Source of the DNA: Paraburkholderia sp. IMGN_8
GTDB lineage: Bacteria > Pseudomonadota > Gammaproteobacteria > Burkholderiales > Burkholderiaceae
Direction of reading: 5' to 3'
DNA: 64,000 nt
NCBI RefSeq assembly: GCF_038050405.1
Contig: NZ_CP150901.1
Location: 2,852,001 to 2,916,000 of the forward strand
Under the pieces are notes generated by a model. The model saw only the letters and a program-made list of their open reading frames with translations. It made no database searches and was not told the origin of the DNA. This document shows, piece by piece, positions 1 to 8,759 of this stretch. A program made the translations under genes and the position numbers. Each line of letters opens with the position of its first letter. The first letter of the stretch is position 1.

Positions 1-92
1 CCGCGAAGCGGGAGAGTGACTTTTTACGGCCGCATTCTGTGTGACGCCTCAAGTATGGGGATCAAAAGCGTTTCGCACTAGACGGTAAAATA

Positions 93-107
93 GGATTTGA
101 TTAATCC
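93..107. promoter_or_regulatory. Small palindrome upstream of LysR gene
   Basis: Inverted arms GGATT and AATCC separated by 5 bp lie 18 bp before the LysR start codon. LysR proteins usually bind interrupted dyads near their own promoter, so this is a candidate autoregulatory site. The arms are short, so confidence is low. Confidence 0.3.
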
Positions 108-124
108 ATTTATGGAGAAATATC

Positions 125-1048
125 ATGCTCGATCTGAATGATCTGGCGATGTTCGTCCAGGTGGTCCGCGCCGGCAGCTTCTCCGAGGCGGCGCGCCGTC
201 TGCGCATGCCGGCGAATACGCTGAGCCGGCGCATCGATCAACTCGAAGGGCAGCTCGGCACACGTCTGCTGCATCGCTCGACACGCAAACTCGCGCCGAG
301 CACGGAAGGTCAGGCGCTGTTCGAGCGCTATGCGCCGGCGCTTGACCAGATCCTCGAGATCGGGCGGCTCCATGCAGATGAGCAGGCACCGTCCGGCTCG
401 GTTCGTGTCGCCTCGATGGCAGGCCTGTTCGAACTCATCGGCATGGAATGGCTGGTCGAGTTCTACACGCGCTATCCACACATCAGCCTCGACTTCCTGC
501 TCGACGATACGCCGACCGATCTGATCTCCGAGCGCATCGATCTGGCCTTGCGCATGGGCATCGAGACCGGTAGCGGCTTTAAGGTACGTCGGCTGGCGCC
601 GAGTGCAATGATCCTCGCGGCGAGTCCGGCCTATCTGAAAAGGCGCCCTGCACCACGCACGCTTCGTGAACTGGCCGAACACGACTGTTTGACGATTTCC
701 AATCGCCAGGGTCGCAACATGTGGCGTCTGCAGGGTCCACGCGGAAGTCAGGAGGTGTCGATCAACAGCCGGTTCGCGGTCAACGACATGCGAGTGCTGG
801 CGCAGGCTTGTATAGCTGGACTGGGTATTGCGTTACTGCCGCAGTTAATAGTTGAGCCAGTCATCGCGCAGGGGAAACTGGTGCGCGTGCTGCCGACCTA
901 TCGGCGCGAGAGCACCGGCCTCGGCCTGCAGCTCGTCTACACGAGCCGCCCACCGGTGCCGCCCGCAGTAGCGGTCTTCGCCGAATTTCTTTTGGAGAAA
1001 CTGGGCGAAGCGATGATAAACCCCTCAAAGAACGATGCCAGCCGATAA
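125..1048 (+). CDS. LysR-family transcriptional regulator
   Basis: A 307-residue protein of normal LysR length. Residues 1-60 form the winged helix-turn-helix (FVQVVRAGSFSEAARRL, then the recognition helix region NTLSRRIDQLE). Residues from about 90 form the substrate-binding domain that senses a small effector. The ATG at 125 is preceded by GGAGA at a suitable distance, so this start is chosen. No metabolic gene lies immediately downstream; the target may be the gene left of the window, which is not visible. The effector is unknown. Family assignment is firm, the specific function is not. Confidence 0.93.
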   Translation: MLDLNDLAMFVQVVRAGSFSEAARRLRMPANTLSRRIDQLEGQLGTRLLHRSTRKLAPSTEGQALFERYAPALDQILEIGRLHADEQAPSGSVRVASMAGLFELIGMEWLVEFYTRYPHISLDFLLDDTPTDLISERIDLALRMGIETGSGFKVRRLAPSAMILAASPAYLKRRPAPRTLRELAEHDCLTISNRQGRNMWRLQGPRGSQEVSINSRFAVNDMRVLAQACIAGLGIALLPQLIVEPVIAQGKLVRVLPTYRRESTGLGLQLVYTSRPPVPPAVAVFAEFLLEKLGEAMINPSKNDASR

Positions 1049-1381
1049 GTTCGTCACCCTACCCAGGGCGGGCGAAGCGTAAGAGTCGATTCACCGCCGA
1101 ACAGATCTTCGCACGCGCATGTCAGCGATACGACGGTTTCACTTTGTTAGCGCTATATTTACTGACACATCCGCGGAACACGGGCTAGACCACGCGAGCA
1201 ACTGTACTTTAATGGCCGCGCGACAATCGCTCCGAGGACCGCGAGACGCTAACGATCGTCGAGCCGGTGAGTGCGCACGTCAGCACCGGCGACGTGCGCA
1301 TGCGGGTCGGGCCAGTAGCCGTATCGCGGACTGCGGCCGATAGGACACCAATACGGCGTTATCTCGGACCTGGAGCATCAA
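1049..1381. other. Intergenic stretch, no gene supported
   Basis: No open frame here has a convincing start, ribosome site or family signature. Around 1075-1122 one frame reads KRKSRFTAEQIF, resembling the first residues of IS3-type transposase OrfA proteins, but the match is about a dozen residues and has no start codon. It may be a trace of a decayed insertion sequence or chance. Confidence 0.4.
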
Positions 1382-2239
1382 ATGAAGCCCACACGCAATA
1401 CCGACTCCGTCCCAGGGGAGTGGTACATCGACACAGCGTGCATCAATTGTGGTGCATCGCGTCACGTCGCGCCTGGGCTGATTGTCGAACGAAACGACAA
1501 GAGCGTCTTCGCTCGGCAGCCCGTCTCGCCGGAAGAGCAGCTTGCCGCCTGGCGTGCGGTGCTCGTATGTCCTACAGCATCGGTACGCAGCGAGACGAAA
1601 CAGCCTCGTCCGAACGCCGCGATCTTTCCGCAGCAGATCACATCGGGTGTGTGGCGCTGCGGATTCAACGCACGGTCGTCGTTTGGCGCACATTCTTATT
1701 TTGCCGTGCGTCCGGACGGCAATCTGCTGATCGACTCACCGCGCTATGCGGCGGAGCTCGTGAAATGGTTTGACGACACCGGTGGTATTGCGCACATCCT
1801 TCTGTCGCATCGTGACGACGTCGCAGACGCAGACAAATACGCGCGTCAATTCGGCGCGCGCGTCTGGATTCACCGAGAGGACTCGTCGGCTGCCCCCTAT
1901 GCTACGGATCTGCTCGACGACGGGTCAGCACCGAGCATTGCGGCCGGCGTGCGCGCGGTCCCTATGCCCGGACACACTCGGGGTAGCGTCGTGTACCTGC
2001 TCGATGATCGCGTGCTGTTCTCGGGCGATTCGCTTGCCTGGAGCCCACGCGAGCGGGACCTCGTCGCGTTCAGGGACGCATGCTGGTACTCATGGACAGC
2101 ACTCACCGAATCGCTGAGCAAGCTGGCCGCGTATCGCTTCGAGTGGTTGCTTCCTGGTCACGGTTGGCTCGCGCACTTGCCGGCCGAGGAAATGAGTGCT
2201 CGCTTGCTCGCGTTAGTTGCGCGCATGCGAAAGGATTGA
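1382..2239 (+). CDS. MBL-fold hydrolase with divergent ferredoxin-like N-terminus
   Basis: A 285-residue protein. Residues 17-70 resemble the ferredoxin-like leader of a subgroup of metallo-beta-lactamase-fold proteins (CINC near residue 20, LVCPTASV near 60), but the position that would hold a third clustered cysteine is serine (CINCGAS), so an intact iron-sulfur cluster is doubtful. The hydrolase core follows: LLSHRDDVADADKY replaces the usual HxHxDH metal motif, then PMPGHTRGSV, LFSGDSL and LLPGHGW supply further metal ligands. The substrate is unknown. ATG at 1382 is chosen because the ferredoxin-like region starts soon after. It has no operon partner. Confidence 0.82.
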   Translation: MKPTRNTDSVPGEWYIDTACINCGASRHVAPGLIVERNDKSVFARQPVSPEEQLAAWRAVLVCPTASVRSETKQPRPNAAIFPQQITSGVWRCGFNARSSFGAHSYFAVRPDGNLLIDSPRYAAELVKWFDDTGGIAHILLSHRDDVADADKYARQFGARVWIHREDSSAAPYATDLLDDGSAPSIAAGVRAVPMPGHTRGSVVYLLDDRVLFSGDSLAWSPRERDLVAFRDACWYSWTALTESLSKLAAYRFEWLLPGHGWLAHLPAEEMSARLLALVARMRKD

Positions 2240-2791
2240 GGTCGCCGGTAACGAAACAAGATGCCGCTGACTGTGAGGTGGAATACGAGTCGTGCTTCGC
2301 CGTCTGTTACTTGTGGGCGCCGTTGAATGCCTCAGGAACGGGCGCGGCGTGCAGAGCGGGCCTATCGTGCAGCGAACGCCCGACTCATCTGGTGGGCCCG
2401 CTTGACCTCGTCGCTCCGCATGCGGATCGAAGTTGTTGCGTGAGAAGAATGGCGCAGGTTGTCGCGCACAATCGTTGGTTCCGTCCCGCAAGCGAGCGTT
2501 CCCTGCATGTACCGCATCCCTTGCGGACTGGCACGCCGCAGCTTCCCGGCCGCGGCCGGATGGTCGGCGCCGTCAATATCGGCTGCTTGCCGGGAGAAGC
2601 GTCGCATGAGGACAAACCGAAGCGGGTGTTTTCCTGGCCGCATAGCGCCGGCGTTGCATAGCATCAAACCTGGCAGTGCCGGACCGGGGATTCCCGGCGT
2701 TCGCGTGTGTCGCCTACGCTGCCGGCCTTGCTTGCGAGCCTTTGGTGAAGTAGATTTTTATAGGGAGATGCATCAGGCGGGAGGGACAGCC
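2240..2791. other. Intergenic stretch, no gene supported
   Basis: About 550 bp between the MBL-fold gene and the ACT-domain gene. Frames stay open in places, as expected at high GC, but none resembles a known protein or has a good ribosome site. The last part must contain the promoter of the ACT-domain gene. Confidence 0.5.
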
Positions 2792-3214
2792 ATGGAACTG
2801 ATCGTGGAACGCGTCGATGTTTGGGCAGCTACCATCGAGGACAAACCGGGCGGGCTTGCGCAAGTATTAAGCGCTTTGCGGGATGCTGGCGTGGACTTGC
2901 AGTTCGTTGTCGCACGTCGCACGCCGGAGGCACCGGGCAAGGGGGTCGTGTTTGTCGCACCGCTACAGGGGGAAAGGGAGATCCAGGCCGCGACACAGGT
3001 GGGCTTCACCGTCACCCCGAGCCTTCATTCCGTTCGTGTAATGGGTCTGGACCAGCTGGGGATCATCGCGCAATTGACCCAGATGTTGGCAGACGGGGGG
3101 ATCAACCTCCGCGGCGTTTCCGCCGCTGTACTTGGCACACAGTTCATTGCCTATCTCGCGGTCGACTCGTTGGACGATGCCGAAAAGGCGATCGACATTC
3201 TACAGAGGGCCTGA
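2792..3214 (+). CDS. Double ACT-domain protein
   Basis: A 140-residue protein made of two ACT-type small-molecule-binding repeats. The first starts VWAATIEDKPGGLAQVLSAL (about residues 7-26) and the second VRVMGLDQLGIIAQLTQML (about 77-95). Free-standing ACT proteins bind amino acids or similar ligands and modulate enzymes or regulators. The open frame extends far upstream, but ATG 2792 is chosen because GGAGGG lies 6 bp before it and the ACT fold begins directly after; ATG 2768 is the alternative. The gene stands alone, so ligand and partner are unknown. Confidence 0.82.
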   Translation: MELIVERVDVWAATIEDKPGGLAQVLSALRDAGVDLQFVVARRTPEAPGKGVVFVAPLQGEREIQAATQVGFTVTPSLHSVRVMGLDQLGIIAQLTQMLADGGINLRGVSAAVLGTQFIAYLAVDSLDDAEKAIDILQRA

Positions 3215-3450
3215 AGGGCTCGTGCCGGACCGCGAACCGGCTTGGCTCTTCCTGTCGAGGCAACTGGACGCCCTGTCTGACACGACTGGCGTAGACCGTA
3301 TTAGACCTGTCACCTTGCGACAATAAACGTGTCACCTCCAGGCGGGCCGTCCCCGCATCTCCGCCCGGCCTTGCTGGATAGGCGTTTAGAGACGCGAATT
3401 AAATGTGTCAGCGGCGACTCGCGCCAAGCAGTGAAGTCGGATTGCCTGAC

Positions 3451-4764
3451 TCAACGGCGTTGCCTGAAAATCCAGGCGCGGATCGGCTCTATCGTGTATG
3501 CGATGCGCCATGTGTTCCGGTGTCCACTCGCTCCGGCTGCGGACTGACCTTCAGGGATGACGGTGCCTTTCTGGAACGCGACGTAATTGATCGGATTGTT
3601 TTCAGCGTCGATTTTTTCGAACGCTGCCTCGAATTCCTTTGGCGTCCACGTCCCATTCCACACGGCGCGACTCACTTTCGCGCCCTGCTTCTCCAGCTCG
3701 GCGGTGATGGCGTCTTCTCCCGGCCACGCCTTGTCGTCATCCTGCGAGACCAGAATCCATAGTTTTTGCCGAGCAAGCGACTTCACCAGCGCTGGATCCC
3801 ACTGACCGGCAACGAGAAAGGACGCCGCGAAGAATTCGGGGTACTTGATGTCCATCGCAATGGACATCATGCAGCCGCCCGACTGCCCTGTCGTGTACAA
3901 GCGTTTGCGATCGATGCTGTATTTCCCGGCCAGCATCTTGATGAGGTCGATCGTGGTATCCAGCATGCTGGACGTATGGGAATCATCGTCGGCGATGATT
4001 TCCGCGTATTGCGGCGCCAGCACGAAGCAGGGGCGTTCGGCCTGATCCGCCGGACTTGCCCACGCAATTGCGCCCAATCCCTGAAACAGCGTCGTACGTG
4101 TCACATCACTGGTCGCCCCAGCATCGTGCATGAATAGCACCAGGGGATACGATTTGCTGGCGTCATAGTGCTTCGGCACGAACAGGTTGTACCGGAGCAC
4201 CTTGCCCGTCTTCGGATCGTGGAACTCCAGTTGGTGAAAATCATCGACGATCAGGTTCCGGACTTCTGTCGTCGTTAGCGGAGAAGCGCCGCGCACCACA
4301 ACTGATGCCTTTGCCTGCTTGTAGAACGTGTCATAGGCCGGGATATCGCCAGCGTTCCCCGGCCCGCGACCACCGCCTGCTGGCCCAGGCTTGCCATTTG
4401 ACGGTTGCGAGTGCTCTGCGAGGTTGGCGTTGGCATCGTCGGGCGATAGTGTGATGATCACGAACCGCCCAGTCGCGGCCCGGTTCGCTGGATCGATGGA
4501 AGTACTCGGAAAGACACCGGTGACGTTACGTCCTTCGACCTTAAAGCTCGTCGCGGATAAATTCGCAGCATTGACTGGCGCATCGTATTTCACAGCGACT
4601 GCGGTCAGACGGATACCATCGCCAAACACCTGCGTGACCGCCGTGGCCTTTCTGGCGCGCGGGGCATCATCAGCATTGCGCGCAAAAGCAGGCACGCTGA
4701 CGACTAACAGTGTTCCGAGACTGGCGCTCATCAGCAGAAAGTCGCGGCGCGTTTGCATCTTCAT
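3451..4764 (-). CDS. Tat-exported alpha/beta hydrolase (esterase/PHB-depolymerase-like)
   Basis: A 437-residue exported hydrolase. The leader TRRDFLLMSASLG is a twin-arginine signal ending near residue 28. Residues 40-165 resemble the Ig-like N-terminal domain of bacterial esterases, with a Gly/Pro-rich linker around 120-140. The catalytic domain follows: oxyanion region LVLFMHDAG, nucleophile GQSGG (Ser about 295), likely acid in SQDDDKAWPG (about 340-348) and His in GASGHRNTW near the C-terminus. It is the last gene of a three-gene minus-strand operon. Its start lies 6 bp after the stop of the ceramidase-like gene, whose stop region also carries the GGGAG ribosome site, so translation is probably coupled. 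The substrate, probably a small ester, is unknown. Confidence 0.86.
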   Translation of the reverse strand: MKMQTRRDFLLMSASLGTLLVVSVPAFARNADDAPRARKATAVTQVFGDGIRLTAVAVKYDAPVNAANLSATSFKVEGRNVTGVFPSTSIDPANRAATGRFVIITLSPDDANANLAEHSQPSNGKPGPAGGGRGPGNAGDIPAYDTFYKQAKASVVVRGASPLTTTEVRNLIVDDFHQLEFHDPKTGKVLRYNLFVPKHYDASKSYPLVLFMHDAGATSDVTRTTLFQGLGAIAWASPADQAERPCFVLAPQYAEIIADDDSHTSSMLDTTIDLIKMLAGKYSIDRKRLYTTGQSGGCMMSIAMDIKYPEFFAASFLVAGQWDPALVKSLARQKLWILVSQDDDKAWPGEDAITAELEKQGAKVSRAVWNGTWTPKEFEAAFEKIDAENNPINYVAFQKGTVIPEGQSAAGASGHRNTWRIAYTIEPIRAWIFRQRR

Positions 4765-4770
4765 TCTCTT

Positions 4771-6135
4771 TCAACTCCCAGCGTTCTTCAGCTGTTTCAG
4801 TTTGTCGACGATTGCGTCGGCTGCGGTTTCAGCGGCACCTCTGGCAAAGGGCGAACTACGCGCTTCGTAGGTGAAGCGGTCGTAGCTTTGCGCGTCGGGC
4901 ATGTACTTGGCGGCACCGTCGACCATCGTCGCGACCAGCGTGTCCGGATACGGCGAATAGGTCCGGATGCGAGCGCCGATGCTTGCGGCGAGCTCCGGCT
5001 GAACACCGACCAGCGTCATGCTGCCGATCCTCAACAACACAACGGGAACGGCCGTTTTCGCACCTCGCTCATAGTTGAAGGCCGCAACGGGGCCGACTGG
5101 CGCATTACGCGGCGAGAACGCTTGCGATGTGACTTCCACGTTCTCGCGCAGTACGTCCAGCACGTGAGCGTGTCGTGGCGTGACTGTGTCAGCAACGCGA
5201 ACGACGTCTGAGCCGAGCCTTTCGCCGAGCAGATCAACCAGCGCGAAGCTCGCCTCATGCAGATCAACACGTCCGACGCTGCCATCCGGATTGATGGTAT
5301 GACGGTTGGCCTGAAGATATGGCGCCTGGTCGCCCGCTGCGCCGACCAAGAACAATGCCACAGCCCCAGAACCATAGTGCGCCTCGACATAGCGCGCCGC
5401 AGCTCCTGCGAGGTCGGCGGTAATCATGCGACCACCAGCGGCGGTTCGCGAGCCGTCCATGATCGAAGATTGCACGGCGATATTCATCAAAATCGCCAGC
5501 GGTTTTCCGTTCATCCCGTCGATGCGCAGAACGCCCACGAACGGATCGGAAAAGCCAGCGTCGTTGGCACCCAACCACCATCCATTCGCCGTCGCCACGT
5601 CGCGATTGACACTCACACGACTCGTGCCTGAACCTACGCCCAGGCGTGCCGGCTGTAACGTCGAGACGGCGTGTGTCGACGCTGAGCGTATCGCTACTTC
5701 AAAAGCGGCCAGGATCGCATCGTTCTTCGTCATATCTGTCCCGGCTGGGACGTGTCCCGCCGGAAAGACGTGAGGCGCAGAAAACGTGTGGCTCGCGCAT
5801 ACGATGGCATGCCCGGCCGGAACGCCCGCGACGTCGGCGAGGATCGCCTTCATGCTGGCGACCATCCCATCCGAAATCGAGGTCATGTCTATCACGGCAA
5901 TGCCAACCCGCTTGCTGCCGTCGTCCAGCAAGAGCACACGGGTAGCGAGCGGATCATGCTGCGCTGTGAACCCGTCCAATGGGAACAGGCGGGTGGGGAA
6001 TAAGACATCCGCCTGCCCGGCCCCAGCCTGGAAAGACGGTACGCTTGCTGTAGCGCCAAAGGAGACGCCTGGCGTTACAAGTGCTGCCGCACCCATTCCA
6101 AGCCCCGCAAGCAGAAATTCTCTTCGCGACTGCAT
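4771..6135 (-). CDS. Tat-exported neutral-ceramidase-like protein with altered metal motifs
   Basis: A 454-residue protein with a Tat signal (SRREFLLAGLGMG, cleavage near residue 28). The core resembles the neutral/alkaline ceramidase N-terminal domain family: RLFPLDGF near residue 50, the SHTFSAPH block where active members carry SHTHSGP, and ADLAGAAARYVE followed by ALFLVGAAGDQAP. The family's conserved His in the central NFAxHP-type motif reads NIAVQSSIM, so two positions linked to zinc binding differ (His to Phe, His to Gln), while a later PEL segment is kept. It may use another chemistry or be non-catalytic. It is the middle gene of an operon with a methyltransferase (8 bp upstream) and an esterase (6 bp downstream). 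Confidence 0.75.
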   Translation of the reverse strand: MQSRREFLLAGLGMGAAALVTPGVSFGATASVPSFQAGAGQADVLFPTRLFPLDGFTAQHDPLATRVLLLDDGSKRVGIAVIDMTSISDGMVASMKAILADVAGVPAGHAIVCASHTFSAPHVFPAGHVPAGTDMTKNDAILAAFEVAIRSASTHAVSTLQPARLGVGSGTSRVSVNRDVATANGWWLGANDAGFSDPFVGVLRIDGMNGKPLAILMNIAVQSSIMDGSRTAAGGRMITADLAGAAARYVEAHYGSGAVALFLVGAAGDQAPYLQANRHTINPDGSVGRVDLHEASFALVDLLGERLGSDVVRVADTVTPRHAHVLDVLRENVEVTSQAFSPRNAPVGPVAAFNYERGAKTAVPVVLLRIGSMTLVGVQPELAASIGARIRTYSPYPDTLVATMVDGAAKYMPDAQSYDRFTYEARSSPFARGAAETAADAIVDKLKQLKNAGS

Positions 6136-6143
6136 GCCTGCCC

Positions 6144-6809
6144 TTATGCGATCTTCAGCGCGAGTTCCGTGCCGCGCTTGATGGGTAGCGTGATCGAGAT
6201 GAAGCCGTTGGCCGGATCACGGATGAAGTCGAGAAAATCCGGCTCCGCGTTGTCGTTCATCACATAGCCGCCGACGCGCAACTGTGGCGCGACAATTTCG
6301 ATGACCTGACGAGCGAGCGACGGACCTTCGGGGACCGGCCAGCCGTCGATGAGTGCGAAATCGATGGGGTCGCCGAGGTTGCGCAGCGTTTCCCGGGCAT
6401 CGCCGACGCGGATATCGGCGTAATCGGCCAGCCCTGCGTCTTCCAGATTGCGGCGCGCGACCTCTACCTTCGCAGGCACAAACTCCGAGCCAATGACGAG
6501 TCCACCGCCGTTGTCACGGATGGCCGCCGCGAAATAGATTGCAGACATCCCTACCGAAGTCGCGAAGTCAACGACCCGTTTCGCCCCGAGGCCACGGCAC
6601 AACAGATAAATCAGGTCGCCCTGATCGGGGTGAATGGAGAAACCGTAATCCGCAAATGCTTGAGGGTCCTTTCCAACTGGGCCGTCGAAGGCCTCGCGTG
6701 GCGGGAGACGGCGCGACGCGTTCATACGCGTGATGACGTCCAGAACGCGAGCGTCCCGGATCGGGCTCGGTCCGGTGCCATGCGTTACGATTTCTCGCGA
6801 CATGCTCAT
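6144..6809 (-). CDS. Class I SAM-dependent methyltransferase (O-methyltransferase-like)
   Basis: A 221-residue enzyme with the Rossmann SAM fold: motif I as VVDFATSVGMSA (about residues 78-89), acidic ribose contact at IGSEFVP, then VGDARETL and FALIDGWP. It resembles small-molecule O-methyltransferases; the substrate is unknown. First gene of the minus-strand operon with the ceramidase-like and esterase genes, divergent from the TetR regulator. AGGAG lies very close to the ATG at 6809; the in-frame ATG at 6803 has better spacing (8 bp) and could be the true start. Confidence 0.82.
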   Translation of the reverse strand: MSMSREIVTHGTGPSPIRDARVLDVITRMNASRRLPPREAFDGPVGKDPQAFADYGFSIHPDQGDLIYLLCRGLGAKRVVDFATSVGMSAIYFAAAIRDNGGGLVIGSEFVPAKVEVARRNLEDAGLADYADIRVGDARETLRNLGDPIDFALIDGWPVPEGPSLARQVIEIVAPQLRVGGYVMNDNAEPDFLDFIRDPANGFISITLPIKRGTELALKIA

Positions 6810-6913
6810 TCTCCTTGCTCAGTGGATCAGCGTGGCGGCATATTGCGCGGACTTTGGGAAGACAATCCGTGCGACATGCACCACGCGCTGCAGGCGATCG
6901 GGTGACCACCAAA

Positions 6914-6934
6914 ATGGTACTATCACAGTACCAT
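6914..6934. promoter_or_regulatory. Perfect palindrome, likely TetR operator
   Basis: Arms ATGGTAC and GTACCAT are perfectly inverted around a 7-bp AT-rich centre (TATCACA). The site sits in the divergent promoter region between the methyltransferase operon (start 6809) and the TetR gene (start 6980). TetR proteins bind such dyads to repress themselves and the divergent operon, so this is the obvious operator candidate. Confidence 0.7.
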
Positions 6935-6979
6935 AAATATTCCACGTGCATGTTTAGTGCGTTAAGGCAGGAGAAGTTA

Positions 6980-7627
6980 ATGAAAGATCCGGCGGCGACG
7001 GTCACTCAGAAGCGAGGACGGCCGAGAGTGGTCGCAGACGCTGATCGCAGGCGCGCCATCATCAAAGGAGCATCTGAAGCGTTCCTCGAACTGGGGTTCG
7101 CACGCACGACTACGGCCGTTGTCGCGGCCAGAGCCAATGTATCCAAACGCTCGATCTATGAGACATTCGCGAACAAAACCGAGTTGTTCGCGGCGGTGAT
7201 CCGCGAACACCAGAACCTGATCGTCGATTTGCCGCGTCCCAAGGACGAGGACGGGCCGGTTCTCGATACTTTGATCAGGATTTTTCGCCTCGACATCGGT
7301 GAGCAAGCCGAAGTCGCGCGTGAAGCGATCCTCAATCTGATCGTTCGGGAATCTGTGCTGTTTCCCGAGTTGTCCGACTTTTTGTACGAGACCGAGGTCA
7401 TCCGTTCACGCGAACTGCTCGTCGAATGGCTGCAAATGGAAGCTCGGCGCGGCCGGATGACGATTGAGGACCCGCTGGTTTGCGCGGGCATGCTCATGGA
7501 CATTGTGTTCGGCGCGCTACTGCCCCGTAGACGGCTGCGGGAACGACCGGATCGGGAGCGCCGCACTGAGCACATCAAGGAAAGGCTTGCGATCTTCTTG
7601 CGCGGCATCGGACTTCCTTCGCCGTAG
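6980..7627 (+). CDS. TetR/AcrR-family transcriptional regulator
   Basis: A 215-residue TetR regulator. The N-terminus has the family helix-turn-helix (RAIIKGASEAFLELGFARTTTAVVAARANVSKRSIYETFANKTELF, quoted here only as the segment around residues 22-65). The rest is the all-helical ligand-binding domain. ATG 6980 is chosen because GGCAGGAGAAG lies 5-14 bp upstream and the usual charged tail precedes the helix; an upstream in-frame ATG at 6950 lacks a ribosome site. It diverges from the methyltransferase/ceramidase-like/esterase operon and probably represses it through the palindrome at 6914-6934. The ligand is unknown. Confidence 0.9.
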   Translation: MKDPAATVTQKRGRPRVVADADRRRAIIKGASEAFLELGFARTTTAVVAARANVSKRSIYETFANKTELFAAVIREHQNLIVDLPRPKDEDGPVLDTLIRIFRLDIGEQAEVAREAILNLIVRESVLFPELSDFLYETEVIRSRELLVEWLQMEARRGRMTIEDPLVCAGMLMDIVFGALLPRRRLRERPDRERRTEHIKERLAIFLRGIGLPSP

Positions 7628-8091
7628 GTGAGCGCCCCTAACTGTCGCTTTCTATACCGGAACGGGTTATCTAATCCGCGAAATACTGCTGCAATCGTGC
7701 GCTGGCCAAAAGCGGCTCGATCGGCGAATCCTGTAGTTTCAGCCTAGTCGAGCCCGTCATTCATCTCCGTGTACGTTGCTCGGAAAGTGAACGACCGCTA
7801 TTGCGAAAGCTGGACGTCGCTTCAGGGTCGACTTCGGCCGATGGCAGTAGGCAATAGCTTGCGGCTTTAGCCTTCGCGTGGTTGCCTCGCCCGCGGATTG
7901 AGCAACGACGTCCAATCATCGGCTCGTCAAGGCACAATAGGAGCGTCAGCCGTCTGGAGGAACGTCGCCGGACGGCTTTATCGTCTGGAAGCTTTTGACG
8001 CGGGGCCGACAGCATGACACCACCGATCACTCTAGTCTTGCTCGACATGGAGGGGTGTGCTGTCTCACTACGACCGCTCTGCGCGAGTCGT
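7628..8091. other. Intergenic stretch between tetR and wrbA
   Basis: No gene is supported. Apart from the hairpin at 7948-7977, nothing clear was found. The genes converge here (TetR plus, wrbA minus), so terminators rather than promoters are expected. Confidence 0.5.
7948..7977 (+). terminator. Possible Rho-independent terminator
   Basis: Arms AGCCGTCTGG and CCGGACGGCT pair over 10 bp with one G-U, around a 10-nt loop, and are followed on the plus strand by TTTA. It is 320 bp past the TetR stop, so it may end a long 3' UTR or an unrelated transcript. Confidence 0.35.
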
Positions 8092-8736
8092 TCACTTGTC
8101 GGCCATAATGGGCCGGTCGTTTGCCGCGAGCTTCCCGGCGATTTCGGCCACGTGCCGCCCCTGAAAACGCGCAATGGCCAGTTCGTTGTCGGATGGCTGT
8201 CGGGAGCCGTCAGCCTTGGTAAGGGTCGAAGCGCCATAGGGCGTTCCGCCCGAAATTTCATCCATGTTGAGCAAACCCTGCTCGGAATAAGGCACCCCGA
8301 CGATTACCATGCCCTGATGAAGCAGCGTGCTATGGAAGCTCGTGATCGTGGTCTCCTGCCCGCCATGCTGGCTCGCGGTGCTGGTGAACACGCTGCCGAC
8401 CTTGCCGATCAAGCCACCGCTCATCCACAATCCCCCTGTCTGATCGAGGAAGTTGCGCATCTGTGCGCACATGTTGCCGAAGCGGGTGGGCGTACCAAAG
8501 ATGATCGCGTCGGCTTGCGTCAGTTGTTCGATGGTGGCCACGGGAACGTGCGCAAACGCCGCTCGCGCCGCTTTGGCACCGCTCTTTTCCAGTACCTCGT
8601 CGGGCACCAGTTCAGCAACCTGATGTAGCGAGACGTCCGTGTTCGCAACCTCGCGCGCTCCTGCGACGACGGCCTCCGCCATTCGATAGATGTGTCCATA
8701 CATGCTGTAGAACACCACTTGAACCTTGACTGTCAT
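8092..8736 (-). CDS. wrbA: NAD(P)H:quinone oxidoreductase WrbA
   Basis: A 214-residue flavodoxin-fold protein. [16 protein letters not shown] near the N-terminus is the FMN phosphate loop, and [23 protein letters not shown] and [13 protein letters not shown] are the flavin and NAD(P)H contacts typical of WrbA, which reduces quinones by two electrons and limits oxidative stress. Length is close to the family norm of about 200. The ATG at 8736 has AGGAGAG 5 bp upstream. A broken DJ-1/PfpI-type gene lies 23 bp upstream in the same direction, suggesting a former oxidative-stress operon. Confidence 0.93.
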   Translation of the reverse strand: MTVKVQVVFYSMYGHIYRMAEAVVAGAREVANTDVSLHQVAELVPDEVLEKSGAKAARAAFAHVPVATIEQLTQADAIIFGTPTRFGNMCAQMRNFLDQTGGLWMSGGLIGKVGSVFTSTASQHGGQETTITSFHSTLLHQGMVIVGVPYSEQGLLNMDEISGGTPYGASTLTKADGSRQPSDNELAIARFQGRHVAEIAGKLAANDRPIMADK

Positions 8737-8759
8737 GGTATCTCTCCTGGTTCGTCATG

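Noticed and set aside
1075..1122. Possible IS3 OrfA N-terminal remnant
   Set aside because: Only about a dozen residues fit and there is no start codon, terminal repeat or further homology.
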